Assembly (NCBI RefSeq): GCF_014305095.1
Contig: NZ_JACRUI010000003.1
Location: 186,001 to 250,000, forward strand
Direction of reading: 5' to 3'
DNA length: 64,000 nt
Source of the DNA: Flavobacterium kayseriense
Lineage (GTDB): Bacteria > Bacteroidota > Bacteroidia > Flavobacteriales > Flavobacteriaceae
Under the pieces are notes generated by a model. It saw only the letters and a program-made list of their open reading frames with translations. It was not told the origin of the DNA and did no database searches. Shown one piece after another: positions 61,937-64,000 of the stretch. Each line of letters opens with the position of its first letter. Within the stretch, counting starts at the first letter, position 1. The translations under genes were made by a program, and so were the position numbers.

Positions 61937-62773
61937 TTATTCTTTGTTTTTGAATTCTATCGTAACCTGATCGCTATAATTCAGGCCAAGTAAGCTACTT
62001 GCTGAACCTACCTTAGAAGGATTGCTTCTAAAAATAGCTATTTCGAGAAATCCAGCTTCATTAAAAATAGCTAATTTTTCGCCCTCATAATTCTTTATAG
62101 GGTACTTTTCAGCTATGGCAATAGCAGAATAGTTGGGTAAAATTGTTTTGATGTTTTTTGTTCGCATTAAGATTTCATAGGGTCTTCCCTTTGCGACTTC
62201 TAGAAACTGATTTTTAGAGATATTGGTTACCGCATTACCAAAATGATCAATGTATACCACATGTCCTTTGAGCATATTATTATCCCCGGATGCAGCCGCT
62301 TTCAGCTCTGTGATTTCTTTGATATTTTGTATTTCTTTACCTATTACATTTAGTAAACCTCCTTTTGCTAAATGGCAGGCTACTTTTACAAAAACATCTA
62401 GTCCTGACGCATCAGTTGGTAAGCGGTCATGAATATTGATCGAAACTACTTTTTGAGGAACAATCTTTTGTGAAAGCATGCTCAAAATACCATTGTCTGC
62501 GGCAATAAAATAGGAGTCATTCCATTGCATGGCAATGTGTTGATTCTCTTTATTTAATTCCATGTCTACCCCAATTAAGTGTACGGTTCCCTTGGGAAAA
62601 CTCGCATAAGCTGCACTAATTATATAACTAGCTTCGACCGTATTAAAGGGATCGATATGATGAGAAAGATCAATAATTGTCGCGTCTGAATATTCAGATA
62701 GGATTTTCCCCTTCAACGCACCTACAAAGTGATCTTTCAAGCCATAATCGGTGGTGAGGGTAATTATTGACAT
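61937..62773 (-). CDS. SAM hydrolase / SAM hydroxide adenosyltransferase
   Basis: 278 residues, DUF62 family. N-terminus SIITLTTDYGLKDHFVGALKGKI and the motifs IDLSHHIDPFN and VHLIGVDMEL (for substrate and water activation) are clear. Enzymes of this family split S-adenosylmethionine into adenosine and methionine. Its -7 box TAGCTTTG at 62840-62833 is preceded by TTG 21 bases further up. Confidence 0.9.
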   Translation of the reverse strand: MSIITLTTDYGLKDHFVGALKGKILSEYSDATIIDLSHHIDPFNTVEASYIISAAYASFPKGTVHLIGVDMELNKENQHIAMQWNDSYFIAADNGILSMLSQKIVPQKVVSINIHDRLPTDASGLDVFVKVACHLAKGGLLNVIGKEIQNIKEITELKAAASGDNNMLKGHVVYIDHFGNAVTNISKNQFLEVAKGRPYEILMRTKNIKTILPNYSAIAIAEKYPIKNYEGEKLAIFNEAGFLEIAIFRSNPSKVGSASSLLGLNYSDQVTIEFKNKE

Positions 62774-62968
62774 AATTTTGTTTATAACTATTGGTGTTAT
62801 CTAAAACTAATTTTTCTTAAATTTGAGAAATGCAAAGCTAATAATAGTAAATTCAAAAAAGCAAAAAAGCAAAAACAAATTCGATTTAAAAAGTAAAATA
62901 ACCAAATTAAAAAATTCCAGATTTTTTAGATTTATTGATTCATTAATTTTAATATAAAACTACAACTT

Positions 62969-63919
62969 TTGAACGAAAGAATTATCGAGCTCATAGACAT
63001 CGCGCCAAAAGAGTTTTGGGGTGCTCAAGACACTCATCTTGAAATGATTAAAAAATATTATCCAAAATTAAAAATAGTTGCCAGAGGGACAACTTTAAAA
63101 GCTTTTGGAGAAAAAGAAATTTTAGACGAGTTCGAAAAACGTTTTCAAAGATTAATGCTTCATTTTACACGTTACAATAACATTGATAATAATGTGATTG
63201 AGCGTGTTATATTAGGAGATGTGCAAGACGACAAGAGAAATACGCCTAATGATAAAATTTTAGTACACGGTGTAGGTGGGAAGATTATTAAAGCCATGAC
63301 TCCTAATCAACAATTATTAGTCGATACTATTAATAAGAACGATATGGTTTTTGCAGTAGGTCCTGCAGGAACAGGTAAAACTTACACGGGAGTAGCTATG
63401 GCTGTTAAAGCTTTAAAAGAGAAACAGGTAAAGCGTATTATTTTAACTAGGCCCGCTGTCGAGGCAGGAGAGAATTTAGGTTTTCTTCCCGGAGATATGA
63501 AGGAAAAATTAGATCCGTACATGCAGCCTCTATACGATGCATTGCGTGACATGTTACCTAACGAAAAGTTAGAGGATTATATTTTAAAAGGAATCATTCA
63601 AATCGCTCCTTTGGCATTTATGCGTGGTAGAACATTAGATAATGCATTTGTTATTTTAGATGAAGCGCAGAACACCACACATTCACAAATGAAAATGTTT
63701 TTGACCCGTATGGGGAAAAGTGCTAAATTTATGGTCACGGGAGATCCAGGACAAGTCGATTTACCACGTAGAACAATTTCAGGCCTAAAAGAAGCGTTAT
63801 TAGTTTTGAAGGATGTGGAGGGTATAGGCATTATTTATCTCGATGATAAAGATATTGTTCGTCACCGATTAGTGAAAAAAGTAATTGATGCATACAAACA
63901 AATCGAAAATCAAGATTAA
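62969..63919 (+). CDS. PhoH-family ATPase
   Basis: 316 residues, translated from a TTG codon (62969-62971); no ATG lies in frame nearby and the N-terminus NERIIELIDIAP is what the family shows. The KH-like N-terminal segment is followed by the P-loop GPAGTGKT (about 135-142), a Walker B VILDEAQNT and GDPGQVDLP. PhoH-like proteins are RNA-linked ATPases induced by phosphate stress. Divergent from the SAM hydrolase gene. Confidence 0.94.
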   Translation: MNERIIELIDIAPKEFWGAQDTHLEMIKKYYPKLKIVARGTTLKAFGEKEILDEFEKRFQRLMLHFTRYNNIDNNVIERVILGDVQDDKRNTPNDKILVHGVGGKIIKAMTPNQQLLVDTINKNDMVFAVGPAGTGKTYTGVAMAVKALKEKQVKRIILTRPAVEAGENLGFLPGDMKEKLDPYMQPLYDALRDMLPNEKLEDYILKGIIQIAPLAFMRGRTLDNAFVILDEAQNTTHSQMKMFLTRMGKSAKFMVTGDPGQVDLPRRTISGLKEALLVLKDVEGIGIIYLDDKDIVRHRLVKKVIDAYKQIENQD

Positions 63920-63961
63920 TAATGTTGAATTTAAAACAAGCACGTAAATAATCAAAATTAT

Positions 63962-63985
63962 GCGACCCCATATGGGGTCGTATTT
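63962..63985 (+). terminator. Terminator after phoH
   Basis: GCGACCCCA / TGGGGTCG stem with a short loop and a T-rich tail, 42 bases beyond the stop. Confidence 0.8.
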
Positions 63986-64000
63986 ATTACATATAATAAT

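Overview
The window is AT-rich chromosomal DNA from a gliding Bacteroidetes bacterium, almost certainly Flavobacterium or a close relative. The evidence is gldF/gldG next to a PhoH gene and a SAM-hydroxide adenosyltransferase, promoters with the flavobacterial -7 box TAnnTTTG, almost no Shine-Dalgarno sequences, DUF4369-thioredoxin and GYF_2 proteins, and Bacteroidetes-type tyrosine recombinases.

Layout. 1-4.2 kb is mobile DNA: two tyrosine recombinases with helix-turn-helix partner genes, ending beside a tRNA-Tyr. 4.3-18 kb looks like ordinary core genome: a thiol-disulfide lipoprotein gene split by an in-frame stop, a J-domain/KTSC protein, a sensor kinase-response regulator pair, YchJ, a VWA/AAA+ ATPase pair, a 2OG-Fe(II) oxygenase and a saccharopine dehydrogenase-like enzyme. 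18-41 kb is an inorganic sulfur oxidation/detoxification region: OprD-like porin, SoxB-like hydrolase, DsrE-like protein, TsdA-like dihaem cytochrome, split YeeE/YedE transporter, DUF2202/Kelch/CxxCH proteins, YeiH, rhodaneses, two metallo-beta-lactamase/rhodanese fusions, sulfide:quinone oxidoreductase and a TauE exporter. 41-53 kb is a defence island: a nucleotidyltransferase toxin-antitoxin pair, a putative toxin-antitoxin-SecB-like chaperone module, and a type I restriction-modification system carrying extra nuclease-like genes. 53-64 kb is core: mnmE, a universal stress protein, a membrane MutS-like ATPase, dnaN, gldG, gldF, an ABM monooxygenase, a SAM hydrolase and phoH.

How it fits together. 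Most transcription units of the sulfur region have a 16-bp Crp/Fnr-type palindrome (consensus TGTrAC-N4-GTCACA) centred 29.5 bases upstream of a -7 box. This defines a regulon by sequence alone. A universal stress protein gene 14 kb away has the same arrangement. The Crp/Fnr gene at the edge of the cluster is a wreck, and so are a LytTR regulator, a thioredoxin, a third metallo-beta-lactamase/rhodanese and a peroxiredoxin. The cluster therefore looks like a once larger sulfur regulon now decaying.

A 125-bp hairpin-bearing repeat occurs at 1.66 kb and 40.93 kb. Both copies end in sequence resembling the 3' end of mnmE (intact at 53.28 kb), which points to the mnmE 3' end as the integration site of the islands. 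Family assignments come from reading motifs only; no database search was made.
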